64,000 nt of DNA from Symbiodinium sp. CCMP2592 (lineage: Eukaryota; Sar; Dinophyceae; Suessiales; Symbiodiniaceae): NCBI GenBank assembly GCA_905221615.1, contig CAJNDT010002890.1, positions 1,386,001-1,450,000 of the forward strand. The letters run 5' to 3'. Positions 39,849-49,810 of this stretch are shown one piece after another (the first letter of the stretch is position 1; every line of letters begins with the position of its first letter). Below the pieces are notes generated by a model that did no database searches, was not told where the DNA came from, and saw nothing but the letters and a program-made list of their open reading frames with translations. The translations under genes were made by a program, and so were the position numbers.

Positions 39849-40346
39849 TTGATAGGTAGTCTTACCCTGTGTTCCAAAGTACCCCGAATGGTCAGAGATG
39901 TGATCACGGCTTGTATGTGTATGTGTGTGTGTCTGTCTGTCTCTGTGTGTTTGTGTGAACGTGCGTGTCTCTGCGCGATGTCATCACGGCGGTGGTGTAG
40001 TCTGTTTAGAACCTCGGCCCTGCTCGAGAGAAGTTACCGACCACAGGCTGTGGCAAACGTAGTCGAAGGCACGGCCCCAAAATCAAAAAACTATGTGGAA
40101 CGACCTTCAACTCCGATTTCAACACCCTACGGAATCGAAGCCCTGAATCCGACCCTGCTCAGGGCTGGAGAACTACCCCAGGAGCCGAAACTTTTCTTCG
40201 AGGACGGGCAGGGAAGAGCCTACAGCTCGCATGTACTTAAACGCAATATATGCATGTCCAGCTCTCTTCGTTTGGTGTCATGCTTTTTGGTTGATATCCT
40301 GAAGAACCGGTTACAGCGATATAAAGCATTGCACGTTGGCTTGTAG
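39849..40346 (+). other. Longest frame in the window (165 codons), doubtful
   Basis: The first third is encoded by a (TG)n-rich microsatellite (39912-39970), giving Cys/Val-rich low complexity. The remainder reads YRPQAVANVVEGTAPKSK and EPKLFFEDGQGRAYSS, which could be exonic. Length alone is not significant, and no domain is recognised. Confidence 0.25.
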
Positions 40347-40995
40347 ACGGGAGTGTTTACTACAGCCACCGAAAGACATCAGTTCCTGTAGTAGCACATG
40401 TACTTATAACTTGAATAAGTCCGTGAACCCTTCATAACTTGGAATCTTCAGGACTGAAAAAGGTATTGATGGTCAACACAGGCAGCATCAGCAATGCTGA
40501 CAACACCAGCAATGCAATAAGCAGAGGTGACCCTACATCGTGACTTTAGCCATCACCCAGCTAGATGATCAACAGCAACAGCGACGTAAATGGCAACCAC
40601 CCTATAACCGGTACCCTAAACCAAAGCCAATTTGGTCCGAAGTCCGAAAGCCCTGCGACCCCAATGTCGGAAGAGCTCTAGGCCCCAAACCATGAAAATG
40701 GTCACCTCGAAACAACCGAAAGCCTCGGGCGTAAAACCTATACACTTGATGGATCTTATACACATCTTACAGCAACCCAAGCACACAACCCTAAACCCTC
40801 TAAATAGCCAAGGAAGGTCGCTTGACGCGTAATATGCCGCCACCCACAAACCCTGGTGTGAGTTGGCGACATCCTAGCATGGAAAGCCAGCCACTGCGCA
40901 AGAAGACACCCTAATCCCTGAGCCCTAAACTGGTCTGACAGTGCATGCTCAATCATGAGCAAGCTCGACGGACTCTGCTGGAAAAGGGGCTATTG
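40347..40995. other. Unassigned; overlapping frames on both strands
   Basis: A plus frame at 40632-40832 and minus frames at 40616-40849 and 40756-40962 overlap. Nothing is recognisable. Confidence 0.4.
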
Positions 40996-41192
40996 CACTT
41001 AAAAAAAACCTACTAAACCCTATAATCCCTAAACCTCAAACGCTAATTACTAAACCCTAATCCCCAAACCTAAACCCTCAACCTTAAACCCAAACCCTTT
41101 AGACCCTAATCCCTAAACCCTATACATAATCCCTAACCCTAAACCCTCAACCCTAAATCCAAACCCTAATCCCTAAACCCTAATCCCTAACC
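40996..41192 (-). repeat. Degenerate CCCTAAA / CCCTAATC tract
   Basis: About 24 variant units, including a CCCTAATCCCTAAA dimer that recurs four times. Confidence 0.88.
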
Positions 41193-41269
41193 ATGCCAGG
41201 CGCTGGATCTCTATTTCCCCAGCTCACGCCTCAAACGGAAGCTGAGACGGACGGGGGTGGCCCTAAATT

Positions 41270-41335
41270 TGATTCAGGGTTTAGGGCTTAGCGTTTTAGG
41301 GTTTAGGGGTTACGGTTTAGGGTTTTAGGGTGTAG
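41270..41335 (+). repeat. TTTAGGG tract, opposite orientation
   Basis: About eight variant units only 80 bp from the CCCTAAA tract, in the opposite sense. Confidence 0.85.
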
Positions 41336-41416
41336 GCAAGAAGGTTTGGTATTAAGGCACCGAAATGGAGACTGGGGTTCCTGAGAGGCTCGTTGAAGGG
41401 CGATTACAATGTAAGA

Positions 41417-41527
41417 CTAGGACCCAGAGTAGGCCCTTATTTCCTTTTTTAGGGTTCAGGTTCCCTTATAAGCCCCTTTAAACCAAAAAGGGCATCCTTT
41501 TTATGCCTGGGTTACTCTTGGGTCTAG
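41417..41527. mobile_element. fam-M hairpin element, copy 1, AAGA duplication
   Basis: CTAGGACCCAGAGTAGGCCC mirrors GGGTTACTCTTGGGTCTAG. CCCTTTTTTAGGG-type and AAAAAGGGCATCC parts lie inside. AAGA occurs at 41413-41416 and 41528-41531. Confidence 0.94.
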
Positions 41528-42001
41528 AAGAGGACCATAATGCAATGTAGATGCCTTCATACTGAGAACAGGATGTCCTGAAATCTAAATGGGTTTTCTT
41601 GGGACGCGTTGGGGCCTTGATGAGAAGAGTAGGGGCTTGCAGTGCGGCAGAGTAGGCAAGCTTAACTGAGGAATGTATCGTCAGAGGGAGTGATAGAAAG
41701 TTTCAGTCTTCTATGAGTCTTCTGTATTCATGTATTGCCGTATCGCAATTGAGCGCAAACTCAATTTCAAGATTTTGGGGTTACAGGTGTTAAGAGTAAT
41801 ATGGGAGATACGTAGTCAAAACCTGAATTAAGACACCAACACACCAAAATCCTCAACACTCCAAACCCTACAAGTTGCGGTTTGGGGTTTGAGGCTTCCT
41901 AGGGGCCCTACACCCAACTCAACCGTTTAACCATTTATGAACCCTCAATCCAGCTATGGTACGAAACACATGGGTAAAGCCTGGCCACAGAGCCTTTTGG
42001 T
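41528..42001. other. Unassigned, no gene supported
   Basis: No frame, splice-site pair or element stands out. Confidence 0.45.
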
Positions 42002-42124
42002 TAATTTAGGGGCCAAAATAACTACCTGTAACTACCTATACTATTGTATCTGTTTTGGGGGTTCTTATAATTATAGTATCAAGTGCCCACAAAACCCCTA
42101 CTCTAATCACTAACGCCCTATACT
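42002..42124. mobile_element. fam-E hairpin element
   Basis: TAATTTAGGGGCCAAAATAA and ATCACTAACGCCCTATACTA are the arms. AACTACCT is doubled near 42020. Confidence 0.88.
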
Positions 42125-42340
42125 AGGGCTTGAGGGAGCGAAGGGCTTCGAATTTGCAGTGCTCCGCAGCGTTCGTTTGGGTTTTTGTAGGGTGTTTTCC
42201 GACTGTTTAGTATCCTCTAGAGTTTGGCAATTTAGGGTTTGGTTACAAGGTTTGGACATTTTGGCAACCTCAGAACTGAGCCACACTTGGCAGTTCGACA
42301 CACGAGACCTCGATATTGAAGTAGCGTTCAACTCTCCTGT

Positions 42341-42464
42341 ACTTAAAGGATCATGGGACTTAGTAAATAGGGTTATAATTATAGGGTAACTATACTTATA
42401 AGTACTTCTAGCCCCAATTAGAGTACTTATAACCCTACTTACTAAGTCCCATGATCCTCCAAGC
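42341..42464. mobile_element. fam-A hairpin element, copy 7
   Basis: Full length, from ACTTAAAGGATCATGGG to CATGATCCTCCAAG. Confidence 0.95.
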
Positions 42465-42827
42465 AGCATCTTGACCCCTCTTCCCTTCGCATGGTGCCTT
42501 CAGAGCCCGTGCGCTCCACGAGCACAACGCTGTTATATAATGTACATTCGTCTATAGCTAGTTAATGTACTATCGTGAGCTCTTGAGCTTTGCACTGCCC
42601 AGATCGCTACGATTTGGCGGAATGCGAACAGCTGCCACTTGACCTTACTAAGATTTTGGTGTTTTGTGGGGCTTGTCAAAGGCTGGGCTTCCCGGAGCTG
42701 GGAGCGTTAAAGAATGGAACAGGGCTCCTCTAAGGGTTCCTGAGAGGGTTCTGTAAAAGATCCATAATGGAGTTCCATGATATTCAGGGTTCCTTAAGGG
42801 GCTCTAGAAGGGATTTACAATAGAGTT

Positions 42828-43034
42828 CTACAATATAGTACGGTGTTTGTGGGGTTGTGCAGGCTCTGCTGGTTTCCTTTGGGCTTTTGCTGAACTTGCT
42901 GGTGCTTTGCCGGCTTCTGCCGTTTCTCTTGTAGTTGAATTTGAGTCGTTGAGTTTAGAGCTCTGGCGTAGAGATAGTAGGCTAGCCCCAGCGGCTATTT
43001 CGACTACTTGCGAAGTTCCCTGAAAGATCAGCAC
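42828..43034 (-). other. Ala/Pro/Lys-rich minus frame, 68 codons
   Basis: Reads ETAEAGKAPASSAKAQRK then PAEPAQPHKH, like a low-complexity linker. The plus strand of the same bases is a pyrimidine/CTG-rich stretch ending TTCTCTTGTAG, which could equally be a plus-strand acceptor region. Confidence 0.25.
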
Positions 43035-43284
43035 TCATATCAGTAGCAACCTTATGGAACCCTTGCAGAGCCCATGTAGAGCCCTTAAGGAAAAGTATCG
43101 TCAACATGCGAAGCACGAGACTACTTTTATTCCTCGGGCCTCGATCTTCATCACGATGGTTTCGGATCTCATGCCTCTGTGGCGTTTAGGATTTAAGGCT
43201 TTGGGTTTAGGGAAATTGAACTTTGGGGATTAGGGTTTAAGGTTTAGGGCCTGGGATTTAAGCCGTACGAGATTCAAGGTTTAG

Positions 43285-43775
43285 GGTCTAAGGTCTGGGA
43301 CTTTTTCCAAGGCCTCAGCAGAACTCACTCTCAGAAACATCCCATTTCTTCGAACCCTCACTGCCAACGCGTTGGGCATCAAGCCTTCCGGCATCAGTCG
43401 GAACACCGTCGCCGGCGGTATGGCGGCAACTGCTGTCAGGGCATATTTGAAGGGCGAAGTCAGTGGACTGCCTTCATCGGCGCGCGGCGTGAGATTTGAA
43501 AAAGATTTGGCGAAGGAACTGGAGTCTCACGAACAGACCATACTGGCCTGGTCCGAAAAGCTCCACCTCAGGAAGTCGGTTGGCGTTTCTCCCCCACCGG
43601 CGAATAGGCGCGTCGACTGGAGCCTGCACCCCAGCGGGAAGGTATGGACGCTGCTCGCTCGGACGGAGCACTTGTCCTGCTGGGCGCCGACAGCATGGAG
43701 TTCATCAAGGCAAGTGGGGCCAATCGCGCGGTGATATTGAGGCGGCTCAGCACCGACGCGCTGCACAGCAAATTG
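43285..43775 (+). CDS. Best plus-strand coding-like island, unknown protein
   Basis: One frame is open from 43285 to about 43734 (150 codons) and reads AELTLRNIPFLRTLTANA, SGISRNTVAGGMAATAVR, then RFEKDLAKELESHEQTIL. GC content and third-position G/C are higher than in the flanks. A second frame takes over near 43644 and reads MDAARSDGALVLLGADSM and EFIKASGANRAVILRRL up to a consensus donor (TTG|GTGAGT, GT at 43776). The change of frame needs either a small intron (AAG|GTATGG at 43642 is a donor candidate) or a frameshift, which would make it a pseudogene. fam-C copy 4 starts 48 bp after the donor, inside the presumed intron. Confidence 0.42.
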
Positions 43776-43822
43776 GTGAGTGCTGCCAGTTTCCGGGTAA
43801 AATGTCTGGGAGTCCGCAAGAT

Positions 43823-43934
43823 ACGGTTGATGATGCAAATCCTGCATTAATTAATTACCCATAACAAGGAATATACCATAGTTCCCATAGTCTAGGGTCT
43901 TGAGGGTAATGCAGGATTTATATCATCAACCGTA
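43823..43934. mobile_element. fam-C hairpin element, copy 4
   Basis: CGGTTGATGATGCAAATCC and GGATTTATATCATCAACCG. TA on both sides. It would lie in an intron if the GTGAGT donor at 43776 is used. Confidence 0.95.
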
Positions 43935-44405
43935 CATCCCGCATAATTGCAACAAGCCCCTAACCGGAAAGTCCTCTCAACCCCTCCACAAAACCTTTAT
44001 AAACCCGCATGTAAGCCCTGAACCAAAAGACCTAGTCTCAGCCATGGAAAACCCAACATCAAATAATTGTGCCTTAACGCACCTTCTAAAATCCACCAGA
44101 CACTAAAATCCACCAGACACACCCTCTAGCACCCCTATAGAACGCTTGCGAAAGCCCTGGTAAAGCCCTAAGCTCCTCCCCCCGAGCCCAATATATAATT
44201 CGAGGAGTATCCCTTATACTGATACTGTCCAGGACTTTGCAGTATAATCTGCGTTATAGAAGCCTAAACCTATACACCCCAAGAACTCTGGAGTTCAGCT
44301 TCAGAGTGCAGTCTGTTCCCTAACTAAGGGGTTGACATGTTCTTACGCCATCCATGTTAGGATTTAGGGTTTAGGTAATTTCTTTCGTTAGGCGAACAAT
44401 TTTTA

Positions 44406-44516
44406 CTAGGACCCAGAGTAGGCCCTTCTTCCCTTTTTAGGGGTTTAGGTTCCCTTATAGGCCCCTTTAAACCAAAAAGGGCACCCTTTTTATTCCTAGG
44501 TTACTCTTGGGTCTAG
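44406..44516. mobile_element. fam-M hairpin element, copy 2
   Basis: CTAGGACCCAGAGTAGGCCC and GGTTACTCTTGGGTCTAG are the ends. Flanks share only TA, so no 4-bp duplication is visible here. Confidence 0.93.
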
Positions 44517-44571
44517 TATGTGTTAGTTGTAAGTAATGGCTAACCCCAGAGTAGGAGCTACGATGGAGACT

Positions 44572-44670
44572 ACCTGCAGTCTCCATTGTAGTTCCTTTGT
44601 GGGGTTGCCTGATAGGATCCCAAATATATGCGTGGTTAAACCAAAACAGGCGCTACGATGGAGACTACCT
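44572..44670. mobile_element. fam-L hairpin element, copy 7
   Basis: CTGCAGTCTCCATTGTAG and GCTACGATGGAGACTACCT are the arms. The core is GATAGGATCCCAAATA. A further inverted GTAGGAGCTACGATGGAGAC lies just upstream (44551-44570), so part of the arm is repeated. Confidence 0.9.
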
Positions 44671-44779
44671 AGAGGCTCATACCCTACCCCTTTCTTAGGA
44701 TACCTAGTTTTATGGTTAGGACCTGTTATCTTAAAAATTAGGCGCCCTAACAAGGGAGTAGGGTATGAGCCTCTAGGTA
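44667..44779. mobile_element. fam-R hairpin element, copy 2
   Basis: TACCTAGAGGCTCATACCCT mirrors AGGGTATGAGCCTCTAGGTA. TTTTATGGTTAGGACCTGTT is the inverted counterpart of the copy 1 middle. It shares its first bases with the end of the fam-L copy. Confidence 0.93.
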
Positions 44780-44867
44780 CACTAACGGTAAATCTGAATC
44801 CTCCGCCTCCGAGGGTGCCGCATCTCTGTCAGCTCAACCCGGCCGACAGGCGGTCGCCCTTTTGTGG

Positions 44868-45072
44868 ATTTTAGGGTTTAGGGGTTTAGGGTGTAGAGGT
44901 TTAGGGTTTGGAGGTTTGGAGGTGTAGAGGTTTTGGGTTTAGAGGTTTAGGGGTTTAGGGGTTCAGGGTTTAGAGGTTTATCGGTTTAGGGGTTAAGGGT
45001 TAAGAGTCTAGGGTTTAGGGGCTTAGGGCTTAGAGTAAGGCTTAGAGGTTTAAGGGTTTAGCGTTTAGGGGC
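44868..45072 (+). repeat. Degenerate TTTAGGG / TTTAGAGG field
   Basis: About 26 variant units in one orientation. Confidence 0.88.
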
Positions 45073-45201
45073 CTGAGTTTGTCGCTAAGGGTCCCAGAAT
45101 TGTAGGGGGAGCTTATAGGGTGTTACATCGAGTTTCGAGGGGTTTATAAGGGTTCAGAGCCGCCATACAAGGAACAGCCCCTTATAAAAACCATAACCAT
45201 A

Positions 45202-45291
45202 CCAAAAGGGTTGAAATAATAGTATAGTATATACTTTGGGGGCCCAAATACCTACTAAGTAGATACTATAATGATACTTGGACCCTTTGGG
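45202..45291. mobile_element. fam-G2 hairpin element, copy 3 (left end lost)
   Basis: AGTATAGTATATACTTTGGG and ATGATACTTGGACCCTTTGG are in family order, inverted relative to copies 1 and 2. Confidence 0.85.
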
Positions 45292-45339
45292 ATAAACCCA
45301 AACCGCAACACCCAAGCAAAGACTCTAACCAACGGATAG

Positions 45340-45731
45340 CCTGTGGGGTTCGTGGTCTTCCCTGAATGTGCCGATGCTGGACGTTATTAGTCGATTGCCC
45401 AGAGCGCACCAACTGGCCGGAGCGGCTTCATGATCCCCTCTGCCACGGCTGTGTTGTTCTCAGCTCCCGCGAACATAAAGCTGCACGCCGACAAAGCTGC
45501 TTGGTGTCTGCCGCAGCCCCTGACTCGGGCAGGCTTTCAGGCCATAGATACGTCCTCAGAACGGCCGCTGCTTCGTCAGCTGCATGGTTGGCCACGATTG
45601 CCTCCAAGAAGCAGCGAGACGAATTGTATCGTATCATCCGCTCTCCCACGGGCATGCCCGTCGATCTTCAGACGGGTGAGATTGATCAGAGCAGGTTGGT
45701 TTTCGACGAGGAGCGCCGCTTTTTCAGATAA
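45340..45731 (+). CDS. Coding-like 3-prime end, frame changes, unknown protein
   Basis: Three successive plus frames look coding: LNVPMLDVISRLPRAHQLAG (about 45362-45430), then TAVLFSAPANIKLHADKAAW (to about 45545), then AAWLATIASKKQRDELYR and LVFDEERRFFR ending at TAA 45729-45731. The last frame is the most convincing, with balanced codons and a charged C-terminus. Either frameshifts have broken the gene or the true frame is only the last one (121 codons from 45366). A minus frame overlaps at 45428-45655. It may be the end of the gene seen at 43.3-43.8 kb. Confidence 0.38.
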
Positions 45732-45899
45732 ACCCGCTATGGACCGCACAGAACTAGGGTGTCTTATACTCTTATACCCGACAACCCTGCTCCCACTATC
45801 AAGGGCGCTACAGTACGCAGATCATCTTTGCTGTAGACCTTGGAGTCTAGATCATTCGAAATCTCAGGCCATTAGACTTATATATAGTAGAAGCCCAGA

Positions 45900-46180
45900 C
45901 GAAAACGCTAAACCCTAAATAAAGCCCTAAACGCTAAACCCTCAACCCCTAAACTTTAACCCCGAAACCCTAAACTCATTTGAAGCCCAGCATCATAATC
46001 CCAAACCCCTGAAGCAGCATCCTGGGGTTTGCAGGGTTTTGGGGGTTTTAGGTCTTTGAAGGCTCAGGGGCTTCGGGGTTTAGGGTTCAGGGTTTGAGGG
46101 GTTTATAGGGTTTAGGGCTTTTGGGTGCTTCGGTTTAGTTGTTTTTGGTTTAGGGTTTAGGGGTTTGTGTCGTGTCCGGA
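45900..46180. repeat. Telomere-type tracts in both orientations
   Basis: CCCTAAA-type units at 45905-45975 are followed by TTTAGGG-type units at 46020-46170, an inverted arrangement with about 45 bp between. Confidence 0.85.
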
Positions 46181-46447
46181 CAGAGATGCAACAAACGATG
46201 CATACCGAGTGTAAGCCACCCGGTCACTGTTTAAAGAAGTGTAAAAGCCGCTTCGGTTGACTGCGAATCCGACGCTCAAAACTTCCATTCCTGAGCCTCC
46301 ACAAAACCCTAAACCCCAAATCACAAGCCCAAACATCCCAAACCATACAAACCCCAGCCCAAACCCTAATTCACAAGTCAGGTTGCAGCGGCCTCTTCTT
46401 TGTGACGCTCAGGCGAACTTGCGGGGCCATGTTTTCGGAATAAAGTT

Positions 46448-46557
46448 CCCCCAATTGTCCAAAGGACCCAATAATCAGGTACTCGGGTTTAGGATTGTAG
46501 TTATGTAGGTTAGGGTTTGGGAAAGTATATGATTATTAGGTACTTGGACCCTTGGGG
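46448..46557. mobile_element. fam-I hairpin element, copy 3
   Basis: CCCCAATTGTCCAAAGGACC and GGTACTTGGACCCTTGGGG are the ends. The interior is ACTCGGGTTTAGGATTGTAG, a single TTTAGG unit. Confidence 0.92.
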
Positions 46558-46771
46558 TTCTTTTAGGGCGCATGAACCCTCAAACGGGGTTCACTGCTTA
46601 CATGGGGTTGTGGGTGTTAAAGCTCTGAGCGGGTTTTTGGAAAAAGGTTTGGTGTTTGGGGTGGAAGGTTAGCATTTTAGGTTTCGGGATCAGGGCGTCG
46701 GACTCTGAGATTCCTCTCCCTTTCATCCCAGAACTGTTGGCACCTGAGACGACTACATGCTGTTGAGCACA

Positions 46772-46820
46772 TGTCATCAAGGCTCCCAAAATAAGGTACC
46801 CTGTTTTCGGAAACTCCCAT
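46772..46820. mobile_element. fam-D end, partial
   Basis: CCCAAAATAAGGTACCC and TTTTCGGAAACTCCCAT: the right half of fam-D. Confidence 0.85.
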
Positions 46821-46936
46821 CTGGGCCAGCATCGGCGGCAGGCCTGCCTGGACAGCTATGCACGGCTCCCTGAGGCTCAGTGAAGAGTGCCCGTCAAGGG
46901 GGTTGCAAAGTTTGGGGTTTAAGGTTGAGAATAGAT

Positions 46937-47027
46937 ACAAGGGTACCGTATTTTGGGGTCCTGTAATAAGGATCCTACTATTTCGGGTACTATACTAGGG
47001 TCCCCTATTTTCGGAAACTCCCATATG
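46937..47027. mobile_element. fam-D element, left tip missing
   Basis: GGTACCGTATTTTGGGGTCC, AATAAGGATCCTACTATTTC and CCTATTTTCGGAAACTCCCA. Same orientation as the partial copy 117 bp upstream. Confidence 0.88.
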
Positions 47028-47404
47028 AATAGATGTACGCTGTGATGTATTGCACCATCAGCAATGATCTCTTCTTGAACTCAGCTTCGTGTTTGAACAT
47101 GTTGGCACCCTAGGAAGGGCCAGGAAGCAAGGACCCTCAGCGGATCCATGGCAAGATCAGCCACATACACCCTTGTATGCATATGTATCGTTCAGCTCAT
47201 GAAGAGAGGTCAGGTGATTTTCGAGTTACGAGCCTGAACTCCAGCTCCCATGACCCCATCTCCACCAAAGTCACATATTGCACGAAAGCTCTACGTTCCA
47301 TGAAGCCTACGTCCCTACGTGCTCCACAAAACCAAGATGCGGTTGAAACCCAACATCCATGTAGTAGCCGTCAGCCTGTCAGCCGTCTCTTCACCATGGG
47401 TTTC

Positions 47405-47470
47405 TATATATATATATATATATGTATGTATATATATATATGCATTTATTTATATTTACATTTATATATG
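47405..47470. repeat. (TA)n / TATGTATG microsatellite
   Basis: About 65 bp including a TTTATTTATATTTACATTTATA tail. Confidence 0.95.
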
Positions 47471-47924
47471 GTTTGGCCTATACATGATTTGGGTGTGCAT
47501 CCCCTATAATATATGTACTTAGGACTCACTTAGGACCCTTTGTGTGGAGAGCCTGAAAGCCCCTTCCAAATTCCAGCCATTTCCACCTCAAGCCCCGAAC
47601 CGTTAACCTAAATCCCAAACCATTCGACCTTAAACCCCAGAATTTTTTGGCCAGAAACCCCAAACTCTTAAACCCTAAACCCCGAACCCCAAAACCTTAA
47701 TACGCCTTCACCAGCCCGTCACCTGCGCTCAAACAGCTCTCCCCTGCAGCAGGACAGGCGCGTTGAGAGCGAGGCAGTGGCCAGGGTTTAGGGTTTAGGG
47801 GTCAAAGGTTACTTTGAGGGCTTTGGGTTTGGGGTTTTGGGTTGGATCTGGAGGCTAAGCAGGGTAATATGGTATGAGTCAGGCATCCACAGTCGCATAT
47901 CTGATCTATCACTGTACATATTTA

Positions 47925-47980
47925 TAGGTGCTTACAACTTATAACCCGACTCACTTATCAAGTCCCCGAATATCCAAGTA
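47925..47980. mobile_element. fam-B remnant (right end)
   Basis: ACTTATAACCCGACTCAC then AAGTCCCCGAATATCCAAGT matches the fam-B right arm with changes. Confidence 0.65.
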
Positions 47981-48473
47981 GGGTGGTGGGGTTACGGTTC
48001 GGGGTTTCACTTAGCAGTTAAATCTAGTCTCGGTTTAAGCTTTTTGGGGAGACTATACTCTCGTATGTTCTCATGTCGGATACTTCACTACTCGCCTCTT
48101 GACAGTGGTGTCGTAATCCCAAAGTTCTACATTCCATAATTACGGAGCCGGACGCCGCAGCACTGAGCAGACGTTGGTCGTGCCTCGTCTTCCCGCCTCC
48201 AAAAAATTCATACTGCGGCCACATTCCCGCACATGTTCTGGGGTGCGACCAGTGAGTTTGCAGGGTGATCTTGTGTAGGGCTCGAGGTTGGGCTACAAAT
48301 ACTGTTGCACCGTTCTGGGGTCTTCACCATGGCAAATTGAGGGGGAAGGGGTGTTGAGCTTCCTAGTTCCTAATTCAGTATGTTCGGGACTTCAGCCGGT
48401 GTCTTCGTTGCTTGTGTTTTTTTTTGGTTCTAGTCTTTCAGAATTCAGGGTGTCGCAACTAGTAATAATACAC
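47981..48473. other. Unassigned, no gene supported
   Basis: Short frames on both strands only. A T10 run occurs near 48417-48426. Confidence 0.45.
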
Positions 48474-48570
48474 ATGGTATAAATCCTGCATGACCCATCA
48501 TAAGGAATATACCTATAGTTCCTATAGTTTCGGGTCCTTAAGGTAATGCAGGGTTTATATCATCAACAGT
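48474..48570. mobile_element. fam-C hairpin element, copy 5 (left tip lost)
   Basis: GGTATAAATCCTGCATGACC and GCAGGGTTTATATCATCAAC are the arms. The left GTTGATGAT is replaced by ACACATG. Confidence 0.9.
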
Positions 48571-48663
48571 TGGTAATCGTGTTCTTTTCCCCAGTGCTGG
48601 CGTGGGAGTAAAAGCGACCTAGACGGGCGATCTCCGCAAGAACTTCGATTCGGGGTCTTGTTT

Positions 48664-48969
48664 CCCAGAGACTCTCCAAAAAAAACCCTTAATTAAGGAA
48701 TATGCCTGAAATCATATAATAAGAACCCCTTAATTCCCGGAGACTCCCCAAAAAAAGCCCTTAATTAAGGAATCTACCTTAAATCATATAATAAGAGCCC
48801 GATAATGATTCAAGGTACATTCCTCAATTACTAGGACCCAGAGTAGGCCCTTATTCCCTTGTTTTAGGGTGTAGGTTCCCTTATAACCCCCTTTAAACCA
48901 AAAAGGGCACCCTTTTTATTCCGATGTTACTCTTAAGTCTAGATTAAGGGGTTTGGGAGTCTATGGGTT
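48664..48969. mobile_element. fam-K element with duplicated left arm, interrupted by fam-M
   Basis: CCCAGAGACTCTCC and CTTAATTAAGGAATATGCC occur, then a second left arm CCCGGAGACTCCCC / CTTAATTAAGGAATC. The right arm CATTCCTCAATTA is cut at 48830 by fam-M copy 3 and resumes at 48943 with ATTAAGGGGTTTGGGAGTC. Confidence 0.92.
48831..48942. mobile_element. fam-M hairpin element, copy 3, nested, ATTA duplication
   Basis: The CTAGGACCCAGAGTAGGCCC end and TACTCTTAAGTCTAG end enclose 112 bp. ATTA is present at 48827-48830 and 48943-48946. Removing the element and one ATTA restores the fam-K arm. Confidence 0.95.
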
Positions 48970-49041
48970 CCCAGTCCGACGGAGCCGGTTTTTGACTCCG
49001 AGCTGATCCGGACACCGTTGGCTGGCCATGGGCCTGCTAAG

Positions 49042-49236
49042 CCCTAAGGCTCCATGTACCCAAAAAGGGATCTTTTAAAGAGGTTCCTTTAAGGGTTACT
49101 ATAATAGGGTTACTACAAAGGTTCTATAAGGGTTTAGGGTATAAGGCTCCATGTACCCATATAGTTTATACTTAGGCCTTAAAGGGGTTCCTATATGGGT
49201 ACTTTAGGGTATAAGTATTTACTATATGGCTAGATG
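49042..49236. mobile_element. fam-H element with an extra left end
   Basis: CCCTAAGGCTCCATGTACCC occurs at 49042, then AAGGCTCCATGTACCCATA again at 49143, followed by GCTAGATGGAGGCTTTTGGG. Between the two left ends are TTTAAGGGTTACTATAATAGG-type units. Confidence 0.85.
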
Positions 49237-49315
49237 GAGGCTTTTGGGAAGGTGTCGCGGATCTCGATCCGCCTGCAACCCCCTTGATGAGCTACTGGCG
49301 GCCAACGTGCAGAGG

Positions 49316-49400
49316 GTTTGGGGTTTAGGGTTTGCAGGGTTTGTAGAGTTTCGGGTTTAGGGTTTGCAGGGTTTATAGGGCTTAGGGAGTTTAGGGTTTG
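49316..49400 (+). repeat. TTTAGGGTTTGCAGGG dimer tract
   Basis: A 15-16 bp unit of one TTTAGGG plus one TTTGCAGGG is repeated about four times. Confidence 0.85.
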
Positions 49401-49561
49401 CAAGACGCTAGATTGGTGGAGACTGACGATGGTTAGGTGGCCATCTGGGCGATGCATACCATCCAGAGCAGGAGAAACCCTAAACCCTAAACCCTAAAGC
49501 CTTCTCCTGGGCAATAACCTGCGAGGGCTTCCCGATGCATCCCTAGCGAAGATGACTGTCC

Positions 49562-49696
49562 ACACTCCACGCCGTGATGGCGCGGACAGATATTCACAAG
49601 CAGGTCCGGGAAATAAGCATGTCCCTGCACAGTTGCAGCAAAGTCATTCTACGGCCCTACATATCACATATCGATAGTGTCCGTAATGCAATCAAG
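49562..49696 (+). CDS. Candidate exon, unknown protein
   Basis: The frame from about 49562 reads MARTDIHKQVREISMSLH and ILRPYISHIDSVRNAIK and reaches a GT donor (AAG|GTTCGA). A TGA closes the frame just upstream. The codon mix is balanced. The frame continues to 49810 if unspliced. No family is recognised. Confidence 0.3.
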
Positions 49697-49810
49697 GTTC
49701 GAACACTCTGCTCTAGGGCTTCGCACAACTGCGGAATTTGTTGGGCTCAAGGTTTAGGGGTAGAGATCGATAGCCTTGTGTGGCTTTTGATTCGAGGGCT
49801 CTCCATGTAA

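Noticed and set aside
49690..49710. AGGTTCGAACAC resembling a tRNA T loop
   Set aside because: No A box or paired arms upstream. It lies at the end of a candidate exon.
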